A stretch of DNA of 64,000 nt, taken from the NCBI GenBank assembly GCA_029449235.1, contig JANATG010000008.1, positions 248,001-312,000 on the forward strand, read 5' to 3'. Source of the stretch: Linnemannia schmuckeri. Its lineage: Eukaryota; Mortierellomycota; Mortierellomycetes; Mortierellales; Mortierellaceae. The position numbers and the translations under genes were made by a program. The notes beneath the pieces were generated by a model. That model was not told the DNA's origin. It saw nothing but the letters and a program-made list of their open reading frames with translations, and made no database searches. Positions 34,201 through 44,482 of the stretch are shown piece after piece (position 1 is the first letter of the stretch; every line of letters starts with the position of its first letter).

Positions 34201-34428
34201 ATCGTCAGTTGTGAGGGCACGGTTGATGCCGAGAGCGTCCTCCTGGAACTGCTGCAGGGCGTGGATGAAGAGAGAGAGTTCCTCGCCCGAGGCGGGGATG
34301 GGTCCTTCTGGGTTGGACTGCTGTAAATCACGCGTCAGGATGGGGCGGATGTGTTCAAACTGGGTGATGGTGTCGGGAGCCTGGTAGAAGGCGATGTCGC
34401 AGCCTCCTGATTTGCGACTGGCTGTCAT
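31207..34428 (-). CDS. SWI/SNF chromatin-remodelling core subunit, SMARCC/Swi3/Rsc8 family
   Basis: Exons 34428-33897, 33793-32736 and 32640-31207 (TGA) give 1007 aa. ATG 34428 is preferred because the 33 codons upstream are hydrophobic and Ser-rich and unlike the family. The N-terminal 1-300 matches the animal SMARCC module: LLAAYKYRQTQGWTEWDF, then a BRCT/chromo-like part with EWLRTLEVKGDKVFIHHWYY, PDSYDEWV and SEWMNEEDY. After a Glu/Ser-rich linker, SWIRM is at about 437-530 (IIPSYAAWFNLAKIHEIE ... YLTVTACRRNLAGDVCAI). A ZZ-like zinc site is at 626-656 (CFTCGTDC ... LCSNCY) and SANT at 679-727 (WTDQETLLLLEGLEMYDEDW). The coiled coil at about 884-950 would dimerise. It scaffolds the remodeller in the nucleus. 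Divergent from the SR-protein gene, 264 bp between starts. Confidence 0.95.
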
Positions 34429-34692
34429 GATGAGATGCAGTCGTCGATGGTAAAGTGAGGCGGTGAGAAAGAATGAAGAGGAATAAGAAGGTGATTGAGT
34501 GATTGCGAGCGGCAACAAAAAAAGCAATCAGGCCCGCGTCGATGTTTCCTGGATAGGAAATAAGTAATTTATCATGTGATATTTTCCCTAAGGAAATAGA
34601 GGTGACGTATCCATTTCTTATGAAAGCTTCAAGTCGCAGCAATAACATTTCAATCCTTCACACCATCCTTACTCAACAAACACACACTCACC

Positions 34693-35696
34693 ATGTCTGC
34701 ACCTCCACCTCCACCACCCCCGCTCCCAGCTGGTAGCGTATCGACGGCCTTGCTCTTTTTATCTTTTGCGAAGAAAGGATGGCAATATTCTCCCGAGCTG
34801 AGCTGGTATTTGCTGTTTACTGATCGACCCATCTTTCTCTTTGCTCTGATTCAAAAACAACAGGTCCTGAAGGAGGCGCCCCCGCTGCTCCTGCCAGCAC
34901 CCACTCTACTGTCTATGTCGGCCACTTGAGCCCAAGAACCGAAAGAAGAGACGTCGAAGAACTTGTAAGTGCAACTAGTATGCTGCTTGACTAAGCCTTC
35001 TTTATGCTGTTAAGCTGTCTCAGGTGTATAACATGCTCTAACGCATACATATGCCTTTGCAACCGCTTAAAATAGTTTGAGAAGTACGGTCGTGTGATCT
35101 CTGTCGAGTTGAAGCATGGAGGCTTTGCATTCGTCGAATACGAGGATCCCCGTGATGCTGACGATGCGGTCAGCAAGTTGAACGGATACGAACTTGACGG
35201 CAACAGAATCTCAGTGGAGTGGTCAAGACGCTCAGGAGGACCCGGCAGTGGATGCTTCCTCTGTAACGGAACCGGTCATTGGGCTCGTGAGTGCCCTGAG
35301 GCCAGCGAGAAGGGCATGGATGTCAAGTCTGGAAAGTGCTTCAAGTGCGGCCAGCCTGGACATTTGGCAAGATACTGCCGGGGCGCCGACACCAGACGTC
35401 CTTATGATGGACCCTCTCGTGGCAGTGATTACCATCGTGGACCCCCTCCTCCTCCCCGCTACGGTGGTCGTGGCCGCTCACCTCCCCACTACGGACGTGA
35501 CCCCTATGACTATGGACACCGCCGTGGCTACTCTAGATCGCCCGACCGCGGTTATGGTGGACCAGGCGGATACCGCCAGCGCTCGCCCTACCACCCCGGC
35601 GGTGGTCACGGAGGCCATGGTGGCTACCGTGGACGCTCTCCTTCCCCCTACTATCGTGATAGCGGTCGTGGACGCTCTCCCAGCCCTTACGGGTAG
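34693..35696 (+). CDS. SR-type splicing factor: one RRM and two CCHC zinc knuckles (RS2Z-like)
   Basis: Exons 34693-34732, 34864-34964 and 35076-35696 (TAG) encode 253 aa. After a Pro-rich start, the RRM spans about residues 33-98, with RNP2 (TVYVGHL) in exon 2 and RNP1-like GGFAFVEY in exon 3. Two knuckles follow, CFLCNGTGHWAREC (107-120) and CFKCGQPGHLARYC (135-148), each C-x2-C-x4-H-x4-C. The tail is Arg/Gly/Tyr/Ser-rich with repeated RSPSPY and RSPxxYG motifs, the phosphorylatable RS-like domain. SRSF7 of animals has one knuckle, while plant RS2Z proteins have two, as here. Expected role: pre-mRNA splicing and mRNA export. The stop TAG lies in GGGTAGGTTT, which also reads as a donor site, so an alternative C-terminus is possible. 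Confidence 0.93.
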
Positions 35697-37082
35697 GTTT
35701 TTTCTCTACTTTTGTTCTGTCATTTTTATGCATATGAATGCTATTGTTGCCGGTTTCTGCGTTGATTTGCATTGTTTTCTGCTGTACAATCTGCCTGTCC
35801 GTTGTTTATTTTGCACAATATGATTTCTTTCATCCTTGGAAATTACGGGAGTGGCACGGAGTCTGTCGACACTTGATTATCAATCCCCATTATTGGCGTT
35901 TCGATGAAACGAAGGCGAACGAAGATCAGTTGGACGGAAGACAAAAGAAGACGAGACGAATAGGCGACATCATTCCGGAGATAAATAAGATGAAACGAGG
36001 AAACGGACAACAGGAAAGATGACTATTTTTTGTTCGCATTGGGATCCGGGATTACGTTCTTGTTTTTTTGTTCTCTGCTTTTTTTTCTTCTATTTTTTTT
36101 TTTATTTGGGCGCACATGGGACTAGCATCAGGCAGGGAAAACGTGTATGCAGGCTTTCAGCGAATACGGAAACGGAAAACGGAAAAACAGAAATACAGGG
36201 CATTGGAGAAAACAGGCGTTAGCAGCAGCAACAAACAATGGCGGTAGTAGCAGTGGCGGTAGTGGCAGTAGCAGAAGCGGTGGCGACAGACCAAAGAGAC
36301 TTTACAAAAGAAAAAGGGCGCGGCGTGATTGACATGAATACCAGGATCGCTATTGTCAACGGACGCAGAAACAATGATGACCAACCACAAGGACGGCTTT
36401 TCTCGGGAACCGTTTCTTCCTCTCTCTCTTTTTTTCTATTTCTTACAACTCAGTCGCGGAGCTCCCCCACCACCTCCACCACCACCCCAGAGACGCGTCT
36501 AAAGAGCTCTGGGTCCAGTCACCAGGAGGATCTCCGGATTAACTAGGAAAACAACGTCAGACACAACACGCCAGCGCACAGCAAAGACCAGGGCAGGACC
36601 AGGACAGGAATAATCAAATATCAGCTCCTTTAAAAATGAAAAGCAGTGTGAATAAAGATAAACCTTCGTAAACCCGATGACAGATGGCAAGATTCGCATT
36701 TGCATTTGTGGAGAAGATTGGTCCAAGCACTCAATGTACACTAGACACAACCAAGGATCATAATGTCTTGCATCTCTCTATGAGATATGCAACACAGTCA
36801 GCAGCCGCAATGTCCTGTCAGTGGATCAAAGGCGTTTTAACCCTTTGCATCTTGAGAGATGAATAAGAAAGTTATTTGATCAATGCACTGGACATCGACA
36901 ACAAGTCGCAAAATCTAGTCAACGTATAACAGCCTCTTCAATTGTCATAGCGCTCGGCCACAACAATCTTTTGACATTTGACTAGAAATACTGTATGAAC
37001 TGGTGCTTTTTTTTTAATAATGAAAAGACTCGGAAAATGAAAAAACAGAACGAGTAAATGCTATGCTAATATAGAATCCACT
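35697..37082. other. Convergent 3' regions of SR protein and EBP genes
   Basis: About 1.4 kb without a supported gene. It has a T-rich stretch (36060-36110) and a GGC/AGC-like microsatellite (about 36225-36290) that opens a Gly/Ser/Val-type frame of no convincing quality. The rest is unremarkable. Confidence 0.45.
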
Positions 37083-37909
37083 TTACTTGGACTTCTTGAC
37101 CTTCTTCGATTCGGTCTCAGCCGCAACAGCAACCTTCATAGCACGGTACAAGTTCTTGACAGAGTTGTGGATCAAGATAGAAGGAACAACCATCCAGAAG
37201 AAGTTGAAGAATCCGAAATAGAAGTAGAAGTAGTAAGGGCGGGGGTCACAGTGGGGGGAGCCTTCGACCATGGTTGTGGCGTAGTAGAGGACGCAGCCGT
37301 AGAGCTGACCGAGAGAGATGATCAACTGGGCGATGTGGCGCGAGGGTCTGTTGTGGTACATTGCGTGTGCTGTGAAGAATGCCAATGGACCCCACGCGAA
37401 CTATTGGCATGGGAGGAAAGTAAACAAGAGGGTGATTGATGGGTTAATAAAACACGTTCAGGGAATAGTACAAACACACGAGCAAAATTGGTGTCAATAA
37501 ACAAACAAACAAAGGAATAGAAAAAGGAACTTACGGCGGTGATACGCTCCATGATGAGAACAAAAGAGTCACTCGACAAGTAACGCGAATCCGAAAGCGC
37601 ATACTCCTTCCACACCTGAGCCAAGGGATGCTGATCGCCCGCAAGAGTCTTGTGGTACACACCAAAGTAACCCTCAAGGAAGAAATGAATGAATCCACAC
37701 ATGACGAACCAGAGGAAGGTCAACTGGTTGCCGAGACCACGGATGGTCGAGTTTCGCTTTTGGTAAGAGAGAGCGATGGAACCGACGGCGATGGCGCCAA
37801 AGGTGGAGAAGAGGAGGGTGAGAGTGTCAGCCATGGTGTAGGTGTTGGGGACATAGTGGTCGAGGATCAGGTCCAGGGGGTAGTATGGGTGTGGTGTGTG
37901 TGTTGTCAT
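37083..37909 (-). CDS. EBP: EBP-type sterol delta8-delta7 isomerase (EXPERA family)
   Basis: Exons 37909-37535 and 37400-37083 (TAA) encode 230 aa, the length of human EBP. The EXPERA fold of membrane helices is clear: LLFSTFGAIAVGSIAL, QLTFLWFVMCGFIHFFLEG, AFFTAHAMYHNRP and GFFNFFWMVVPSILI. Key EBP signatures are CGFIHFFLEGYFG (His and Glu of the active site), WKEYALSDSRYL, VLIMERITA/FAWGPL across the splice, ISLGQLYGCVLYY, and a Lys-rich ER-retention-like tail (KKVKKSK). The enzyme shifts the sterol double bond from C8 to C7 in the ER. Well-studied fungi use the unrelated Erg2/sigma-receptor protein for this step. ATG 37909 is chosen because the frame upstream is a Phe run read from an (AAG) microsatellite. 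Confidence 0.93.
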
Positions 37910-38855
37910 GGTTGCTATGTGAATGGGTAAGCGATGAAGAGTGAAGGTGCGGTGGAGTGGAACGAAGAAGAAGAAGAAGAAGAAGAAGAAGAGGAAGAAA
38001 AAGAAAAGAGGCAAGATAACTAGGCAAGAAAAGTAGAACCGTCGTGTTTCGTTTCCCAGGCCGATTTGATGGTTACACCTGCACTCAGCTCAGCTCAGGC
38101 AACGATCAGTCAATTGATTTTGATGAAAAGAATCGCTTGTCCCTGAATAAGGACCTGATCGAGTGGCTTGTCGCTCAGATCAGGCCATTTTTTTTTTTTT
38201 TTTTTTTTTTTACAAGCGAACTTGTTTGCGCAAGAAAGTAAAAAAACCCTATCTCGGTGACTTTTTCCTCTCAAACAAGTGAACAAGTAGATTCTGGACA
38301 GTTTGAGAGGATCCCATCAGATGGCTGCAAGGAAAATACCAATATGACCCGGGGCCCCACTGCACTCTGTACTCGTGTCCATCGAAGGTACCAGTACCAA
38401 ATCACTGCCGTAAAGAGGAGTACGTAAACGGTAAAAGTGTATCGATCGACATGTAACATGCACACTTGGACACCATAAACATACCCCGACTCTTTTTCCA
38501 CTCTCAGTCACCACTTTCCCGTATCCTCATATGGGTAGCTTTCCTACGGTGCAAAACAAAAGTCCGCACTGTTTGTGGAAAGAAGCGCCTCTTTCCAGCT
38601 ACATACTACGTGAACATATTTGTACTCTTTCCAGGTAGAATCCATCTGCAATTTGGCCTTGAACGGGTTAAGAAAAAAAAAATAGACAAAGTCTACCTTA
38701 CTATACGTGTACAGGCTGGAATCTTCGTGTAGATATACGGTGTCATCGCGGCCGTTTATACTGCGGTGAGGTTGCAACCGCGGTTCAAGGCATTCATAGC
38801 ATAAAAATTTTCGAACACTATGGCTGTCAACTTTGAGAGTCAAAAGTGATGGTTT
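37910..38855. other. Intergenic with (AAG)n and T-run; EBP leader
   Basis: No gene is seen. An AAG microsatellite lies at about 37964-37996, pyrimidine-rich in the EBP sense and probably in its 5' UTR. A T23 run is at about 38188-38210. The remainder is the 3' flank of ataxin-3. Confidence 0.5.
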
Positions 38856-40296
38856 TTATTTCTGCTGGCTAGCCAAAGACAAGGCAATGGCCTCCTGCAT
38901 CATCTCCCACTCTGCATCCTCCTCCCCCTGTCCTCCAAACTGCTCATACTCAAATCCCAGCGGAAGCGACGCAGCTGCAGCAGGAGGCGACCCGCCCAAA
39001 CGGTACCCCGATCCACCAAAACTCTGCTGTTCATTCTTGGCTGCTCCTCCTTGTGAAGCACTATCGACTATTGGCATAGATGCCGCTAAAATGTCGACTT
39101 CACACCTGGGCAGGAATGAAGGTGTTGTGACCAGGTCGCCCTTGTTTTTCTTGTTGGCAGATTCACTCCCGACTTCTTCGCCTGTGTGATCGACTCTGGT
39201 CCGTTTTGTTGACGCGTCCGCAGTAGTAGGAATAGTATTTGATGAACCCGTGGATGAACTTTGAAGTGCTCTTTCCTGTTCCTCCTGTCGTTGTCTCCGA
39301 AGCCTCTCCATCTCCTGTCGTTCTGTCAATGCCGGTTTTGCCTCTACTACCGGCGTTTCCTGTTTCGGTGCTGGTGCTGCCACTGTGGGGGGTGATGAAG
39401 ATGTTTCGAGAGCGGACTGGACGGATCCAAGGGGTCGGACAACAAAGATCGAGTACCCCTCTGCCTCGAGCTGCGAGAGCGTCATCCCGAGATAAGTTGC
39501 CGACATGTACTGAGGATGAGGGTGCATCGAGTTGAGGTCGTACCATCGTTGTGTCGAGGGGCCGAATCGTCTTAATGTGTACCAATGCTCATTCAAGTTG
39601 CAAATAAACGCCGCCTCACGCCTAATTGGTCAACAACAAGAAGAGTTATTTTCATGTTAGTATAAGGAGAAGAAAATAGGAGGTAGCAGCGGGATGAAGG
39701 ACCTGTTCACGAGGTATAATAGTGGAGCGATGGACGTACTCTGGCTCGGACTTGGCATCGGTGACCTCCTTGGATCCCCAAGGGATGATTTGGAGGTTCC
39801 AGATACTCAACGCATGGCTCAAAACCTACATGCATCATCGTGCAAGTGATACCATCAGTTAGATCATCAAAATACCCGCGCCTCAAACTCCAAAAAGTGT
39901 CCTTCAGTTGTGAACTTCTCCGCCATCGAAAAAAAGAGTAACATACCTGGACAGAAAAGAATCCTGAATCGTCCATATTCTGACTCTTGACAGCCTTGGC
40001 GCCCGGTCCAACATTATCCAGCGCGAGTTGTTCTTGTTGGTCCAGCTGGAGTGCTAGATCTGCTAGATCAATGGCGGTGAAGTAGGGGCCTTGGAGGAGC
40101 GAGTTCAGACAATGTTGGGCACAGAGGTTTCCCTCTTGCTAGAGACCAGGAGGTTATTGACAAGTAAGTATGAGCGTATGCGTCTTAATGGGATTCTTTT
40201 TCCTTGGTGAAGCAAGCACAGATAGGTATTCATTTGGCAGTCGTCCAAAGTAATGTGCCTCACCTGCTCATGGAAGATATGGGGAACGAGGTCCAT
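38856..40296 (-). CDS. ATXN3: Ataxin-3-like Josephin deubiquitinase
   Basis: Four minus-strand exons, 40296-40264, 40138-39947, 39825-39740 and 39621-38856 (TAG), give 358 aa. The Josephin cysteine-protease domain fills residues 1-180. The catalytic Cys17 is in QEGNLCAQHCLNSLL, with the oxyanion Gln before it. His116 is in NLNEHWYTLR, and Asn134 in WYDLNSMH; then TYLGMTLSQLEAEGYSIFVV closes the fold. A charged helix (MERLRRQRQEEQERAL) follows. A ubiquitin-interacting motif lies at the extreme C-terminus (EWEMMQEAIALSLASQ). No polyQ tract is present. Expected role: trimming ubiquitin chains in protein quality control with p97/Cdc48. The first exon has only 11 codons, and its start is fixed by the family N-terminus (IFHEQQEGN). 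Divergent from the Nudix gene. Confidence 0.95.
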
Positions 40297-40627
40297 TTTT
40301 GTTATCAATATTTTCTTGAAGTGGATGAAGAAAGGAGGCGTGTGTAGTGTCAGAAAGTGGAGTGTGTGAATGAAAAAGAAGAGGTGTAATGAAGAAGGAG
40401 GAATGAACGAATGAGAACCTCGAAAGTAAGACAAAGAGAAGACGTGGACAAAATCGGTGCGACGACGTACTCCAAATTTGATTCGGGCGTTGCGCAAGTT
40501 GCAGCAAAAAACCAGTCACCCTGGCTGGGCATGCTCCTTCAGGAACCATCACCAACCAACAAAAATTCGCGCCTCCAAACTTCTCTTTCGTTTTTTTTTT
40601 CCTCTTAACTTCACTCAAACGGCCAAA
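40297..40627. promoter_or_regulatory. Divergent promoter between ataxin-3 and Nudix genes
   Basis: The 331 bp between the two ATGs is purine-rich on the plus strand at left and pyrimidine-rich at right, giving both genes CT-rich leaders. No clear TATA box is seen. Confidence 0.4.
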
Positions 40628-41766
40628 ATGACGACGCAAGGAAACCCCGTCATCCACGACATTAAACATACCGCAGACACACTCCTCGGAAAGGGGCGCT
40701 GGCTCTCCTTACATCAAGTCCAATTCCAGGATCCCTCAGGAACAGAACGCGGCTGGGAGGTCTGTCGCCGTGTCAAACCCGTTTCTGCCAATCCTGCATC
40801 TAATACCAATAGTATCAACAACGAGGCTTCTGTCGATGGTAAGAGGCATCTCAGTTCAGTCAACGAGGGTCACAGCCAACCGAAAAACCGGCCGTTATGA
40901 TGTACCCAAAGGCGATAAACTGCACACTTGACTTGATTACCTTCTCACCATTTCCCTCATTCGACCTCCTCTCCGCACATAGGAGTGGATGTGATAACTA
41001 TCATCAAGAACTCTGCCAATAAGGCAACACACATCGTCCTCGTCACCCAGTACCGCCCCGCATTAGCCGCCTACTCAATCGAATTCCCTTCAGGACTAAT
41101 CGACGCCGGCGAAGCGCTCGAGACCGCAGCCCTGCGTGAGCTTGAAGAGGAGACTGGGTTTAGTACACAGGCTGGACATTCTCTAAAGATCGTCAAGGTT
41201 GGAGTTCCGGTTTCTTATGAACCTGGTCTCACGGGGTCTTGTTCTCGTGTCGTAGTCGTTGAGGTAAAACAAGGCAGGATTATACAGGAAGAGTGGATCT
41301 GGATTGTGAGAGATTATTGTGGGGAATAAGAGCGACTGTGGCAGATCTGTTTGACTCAGTATATTTTAATCATTTCGTTTTTTCGGTGTCGATACATGTA
41401 ATAGGTCCAAATGGAAGAGGAGCAGCTGTTTGGCCCAGAATCAACCCTACAAAAGGCCAAACCCGAAGATGACGAATGGAGTCTCCAAGTCCTTGTCCTC
41501 CCCCTCCCAGGCCTGCTCCAATCCCTTCAAGGTAACCCCTTTGCCCCCCTCCCTTCTCCTACTCTCTCTTCCCACTCTTGAAAAAGAGAGTGCATTATCC
41601 TTTTAGTGTCACGTCGACCTACAAGCTAACATTTTTATCTCCGCTGTGTAATCTTGGTGGTATTGACAAATATTTAGATCTGCAAGAAAAAGTGGGGGGT
41701 CAATCCAAGCTGATATTGGACAGTCGCCTGTATGCATGGGCCCTCGGCCGCGAATTGGGATACTAG
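40628..41766 (+). CDS. Nudix ADP-sugar pyrophosphatase (NUDT5/Ysa1 type)
   Basis: Exons 40628-40838, 40983-41263, 41405-41531 and 41678-41766 (TAG) join to 235 aa. The Nudix box GX5EX7REUXEEXGU is exact at residues 108-130 (GLIDAGEALETAALRELEEE then TGF), holding the Mg-binding Glu residues. Upstream QYRPALAAYSIEFPSGLID is the segment typical of ADP-ribose pyrophosphatases, and GLTGSCSRVVVVE follows as in NUDT5/Ysa1. It should cleave ADP-ribose and related sugars to AMP and sugar phosphate in the cytosol. The C-terminal exon (RLYAWALGREL) is the usual last helix. ATG 40628 is chosen as it begins just after a pyrimidine tract; the frame is open upstream but unlike the family. Confidence 0.95.
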
Positions 41767-42036
41767 AACCTCCTTTCCCCTTCCTCCTCCTCTTCCTAGT
41801 CCATGCCCAGCCCCTAATCCCAAAACAACTCCAAACCCAGTGAATGCGGCGAAATCGAGACTAATGCCCCAAATGTGTTTCGATATTTGTTATTTTTTTG
41901 GCTGATGAAAGAAAAATGCTAGTGTACAAGTACGATGAAATGAAATATGAAGTTTTTGCTGGATGGATTGAAAACAATAGTGTGCGCTGTTCGTCTGCTC
42001 ATTGCTGATCCTGAGTATGTCGCCCAAGGTGTTCCT

Positions 42037-42738
42037 TTATGCGGTAGAGCTCTCAGAGACATCCATAGCCTCGGTCTTGGCCTTCTTGGGTTTGGTATCG
42101 GCTCTCTGGAGTCCAGCTGCGGCATCGGCCTCAGCCTGCGAGTAAGGCTCCTCCTTCAACAACTTGCATCTATCATCCAAAAAAAAGTGCGAGAGGCAGG
42201 TAAGTTTTTGCTGGTTTTATAGAGATTGTCTCCGTTTGATACAGATCGTCCTGATGAGGTCCATCAACATGGTCCAAAGATGCCTTTTCCATCCTGAAAT
42301 TCGACGTTGAACAAAGAAGTAGGTAAAAAAAAGCCGGCCGTACCTCTTCTTGTGGATCTTTCCCTTCTGATGCTCTGCAAGCGACTCTTTGTTAATGTAG
42401 TGCTTACTATTGTACATATTGAACAACAAAAAAAAGCGACATAACGTTAGTCAACATTTGCTTGAAATCAGAGGACCTTCTCAATACAACAACCTCCTTA
42501 TCTCTTCTCTCTCGACCAAAAAGAGCCCCGTCAAGGAAACATACGCGCATTGGATGCAGTAGAACTGTCCCTGTCCAGGCAACTCGGGATCAAGCTCAGG
42601 CTTCTCGAATTTGGCGGCGTTCTCGGGCTGAATATCGCCATGGATCTGGTCGATATCTCTCATGTAGCGCTTGGTGCGGTATTTGCGCTGGATATCGCGG
42701 ATTCCCTTGTGGACACGAGAGCGGCGAAGTCTTCCCAT
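42037..42738 (-). CDS. BUD20: Bud20/ZNF593 zinc-finger ribosome-export factor
   Basis: Exons 42738-42545, 42406-42344 and 42169-42037 (TAA) give 129 aa. The basic N-terminus GRLRRSRVHKGIRDIQRKYR and the KRYMRDIDQIH segment are diagnostic. The C2H2 finger is split by the first intron: Cys61 and Cys64 in FYCIQCA, His77 and His83 in LAEHQKGKIHKKR (C-x2-C-x12-H-x5-H). The following KLLKEEPYSQAEADAAAGL matches the family tail. In yeast Bud20 rides on late pre-60S particles and is needed for their nuclear export. Intron 2 (42343-42170) is 174 nt and stays partly open, so automatic models may wrongly extend exon 2 or add an extra exon near 42300-42220. Confidence 0.95.
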
Positions 42739-43168
42739 TTTGTGTTGTCTGCTGGTATTAAAGAGGAGTGAGGAAAGGGGAAGTTGGTGAGGAAGGAAGG
42801 ATGGGGGAGAGAAAGAAGGGGTGATGGAAGTGATGGAGGGCAAGTAGGTAACTTGAAGTGGAAGAGGCAAAAGGCAACTTTTTTTTTTCTTTTTTTTGCG
42901 AGACTGCTGAAAATGTGTTTGTTTTTTCCTCACTTCTCGAATGGATCCACACAGCGCCTTGCTGCAGGCTCGCCTGCCTGTCTATACATGGCAAGGCATA
43001 GTTTCACCGACGTTTACGTCACCGTATCCATTCTAAATCGCACTTCGGACAATACCACTCCCACAAAGACGATGGACTGCCGGAGATGAGTGGAGGGCAC
43101 CGAATAAAGAGATCGAATCGACTTGTAGTTCACATCATCAACTCTCCATCAAACATATAACATCAAAA
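42739..43168. promoter_or_regulatory. Divergent promoter between BUD20 and NDUFB2
   Basis: 430 bp with purine-rich plus-strand sequence next to BUD20 (its CT-rich leader) and a T-rich stretch near 42880-42900. No gene is seen. The divergent layout could co-express a ribosome-biogenesis and a respiratory gene, but that is inference. Confidence 0.4.
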
Positions 43169-43923
43169 ATGGCCGGTTTCCACCCCCACATGCCCGCGAC
43201 CCGCTACTCTGTCGTTGCCAAGACCCTCGGCGCCTCCATGTGGTTCTGGGTCATGTACAAGGCCAAGGAGGAAGGCCCTGTCGTCCTTGTACGTCTCTTT
43301 TTTTTTTTCTCCCTTCCTCATTCTTTCTTTACTACGGGACCCGAAGTGGATGTTTGTTCAGGAGTAGTCGATGGCGGGAGCAAAAGGACGGAATCAGCAT
43401 ATACGGTGACAGAACAATCAGGGGCACTTGTGTTTGCAAAAAAGACACGACAGAACAGCGAGGAACAACTTTGGAGGAGGAAACGGCAGTGTTTGTTGTT
43501 TCTAGATGTCGGACGTGTCATGAAGAGTGAACAGAACAAAACAAATAGACACCAGGACCTTGTTCAGGGGGAATATCAATTGAATGTCCCTCGCGAAAAA
43601 CAACAACAACATTACCAGGGCTACACCTTTTTATGCCACCAAGCAAGGAATCACGGCCCTATCATCAACTGGATTTGCGATCAACAGACTTACAAAGTCG
43701 AAAGATCACGAGCAGACATATCCCGACCCTTTCTCCCTTCAATATCTACACCAGGACGCGACAACCAGCTTCAGACCAAATAGGTACCCCTCTATCATAT
43801 CCAGACTGACATCCTCACTTACTTCTATCGGTTTTTTTTCACTAGGGTCTTCGCCACCCTTGGGATGGCCACGGACACGGACATGGTCATGGACACGCCG
43901 CCCCCACCGGCGAGCACCACTAA
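43169..43923 (+). CDS. Complex I subunit NDUFB2 (plant-like form)
   Basis: Exons 43169-43288 and 43846-43923 (TAA) encode only 65 aa. Key features are a short N-terminus, one transmembrane helix with LGASMWFWVMYKAKEEGPVV, then GLRHPWDGHGHGHGH and a His-rich end. MWFW...YxAKxxGPVV followed by RHPWDGH is the signature of the small beta-2 subunit as found in plants. Animal NDUFB2 shares MWFW but has an acidic tail. It sits in the membrane arm of NADH:ubiquinone oxidoreductase in the inner mitochondrial membrane. The intron is 557 nt, the longest among confident models here, and is open in frame for most of its length, so the unspliced 204-codon reading is a trap. Confidence 0.88.
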
Positions 43924-44444
43924 AAATGTTCTCCCGTTAACTCACCAATCCACCAACCCGCCCATCAACCCTTCTCAGTCCCCCTCAATAACAACGTCAA
44001 GTAAACAGATCCAACGATAGACAGAAAACCAATCGCCTCTTCCTTCACAAATTCTCTACTCAACTGCAATAAATACCAGGAAAATCGCGATAATATCAAG
44101 TTTGCACGGGATTTTCCTTTAACAAAAACTTATAAGGGCCAGAGCCATCATAAAGTCGTAGAAGAAGAAACGTGAACGAAAATAAGGCAAGGTTTTTATG
44201 CAAGATTAAGAAGACTATTACGGCTAAGAGTACATAAAACATGACAAAAAGAGCAAGGAAAATGAAGGGAAAATAGGCAAAGGGGACATTAACGAAGAAA
44301 ACGAGGAAAGTGGACATAACAAAAAAAATGAATAGGGAAAATTAAATGGAAAAAACAAGTAAAAGAGAGTGGAGATAGAAAGTAGGCGAAATGATCAATG
44401 AAGCAAAAGGAAATTAGGAGGAAGGAAAAAGCAAGCTAAGAAAA

Positions 44445-44482
<38 letters not shown>
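43924..44482. repeat. Convergent 3' region with A35 homopolymer
   Basis: An A35 run (44446-44480) lies two bases beyond the stop of the HSF-type gene (its T-rich 3' flank in sense orientation). The rest is A-rich, without a gene. Confidence 0.7.

Noticed and set aside
36238..36546. 102-codon plus-strand ORF with Val/Ala and Ser/Thr runs
   Set aside because: Driven by a GGC/AGC-type microsatellite, with no family features and no leader.
42217..42300. Possible extra exon in BUD20 (after an ATTTCAG acceptor on the minus strand)
   Set aside because: Direct splicing from 42344 to 42169 gives the conserved KLLKEEPYSQAEAD tail; the extra exon would add unrelated residues.
43169..43783. 204-codon plus-strand ORF
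   Set aside because: It is NDUFB2 exon 1 read through its intron. The family C-terminus RHPWDGH appears only after splicing to 43846.
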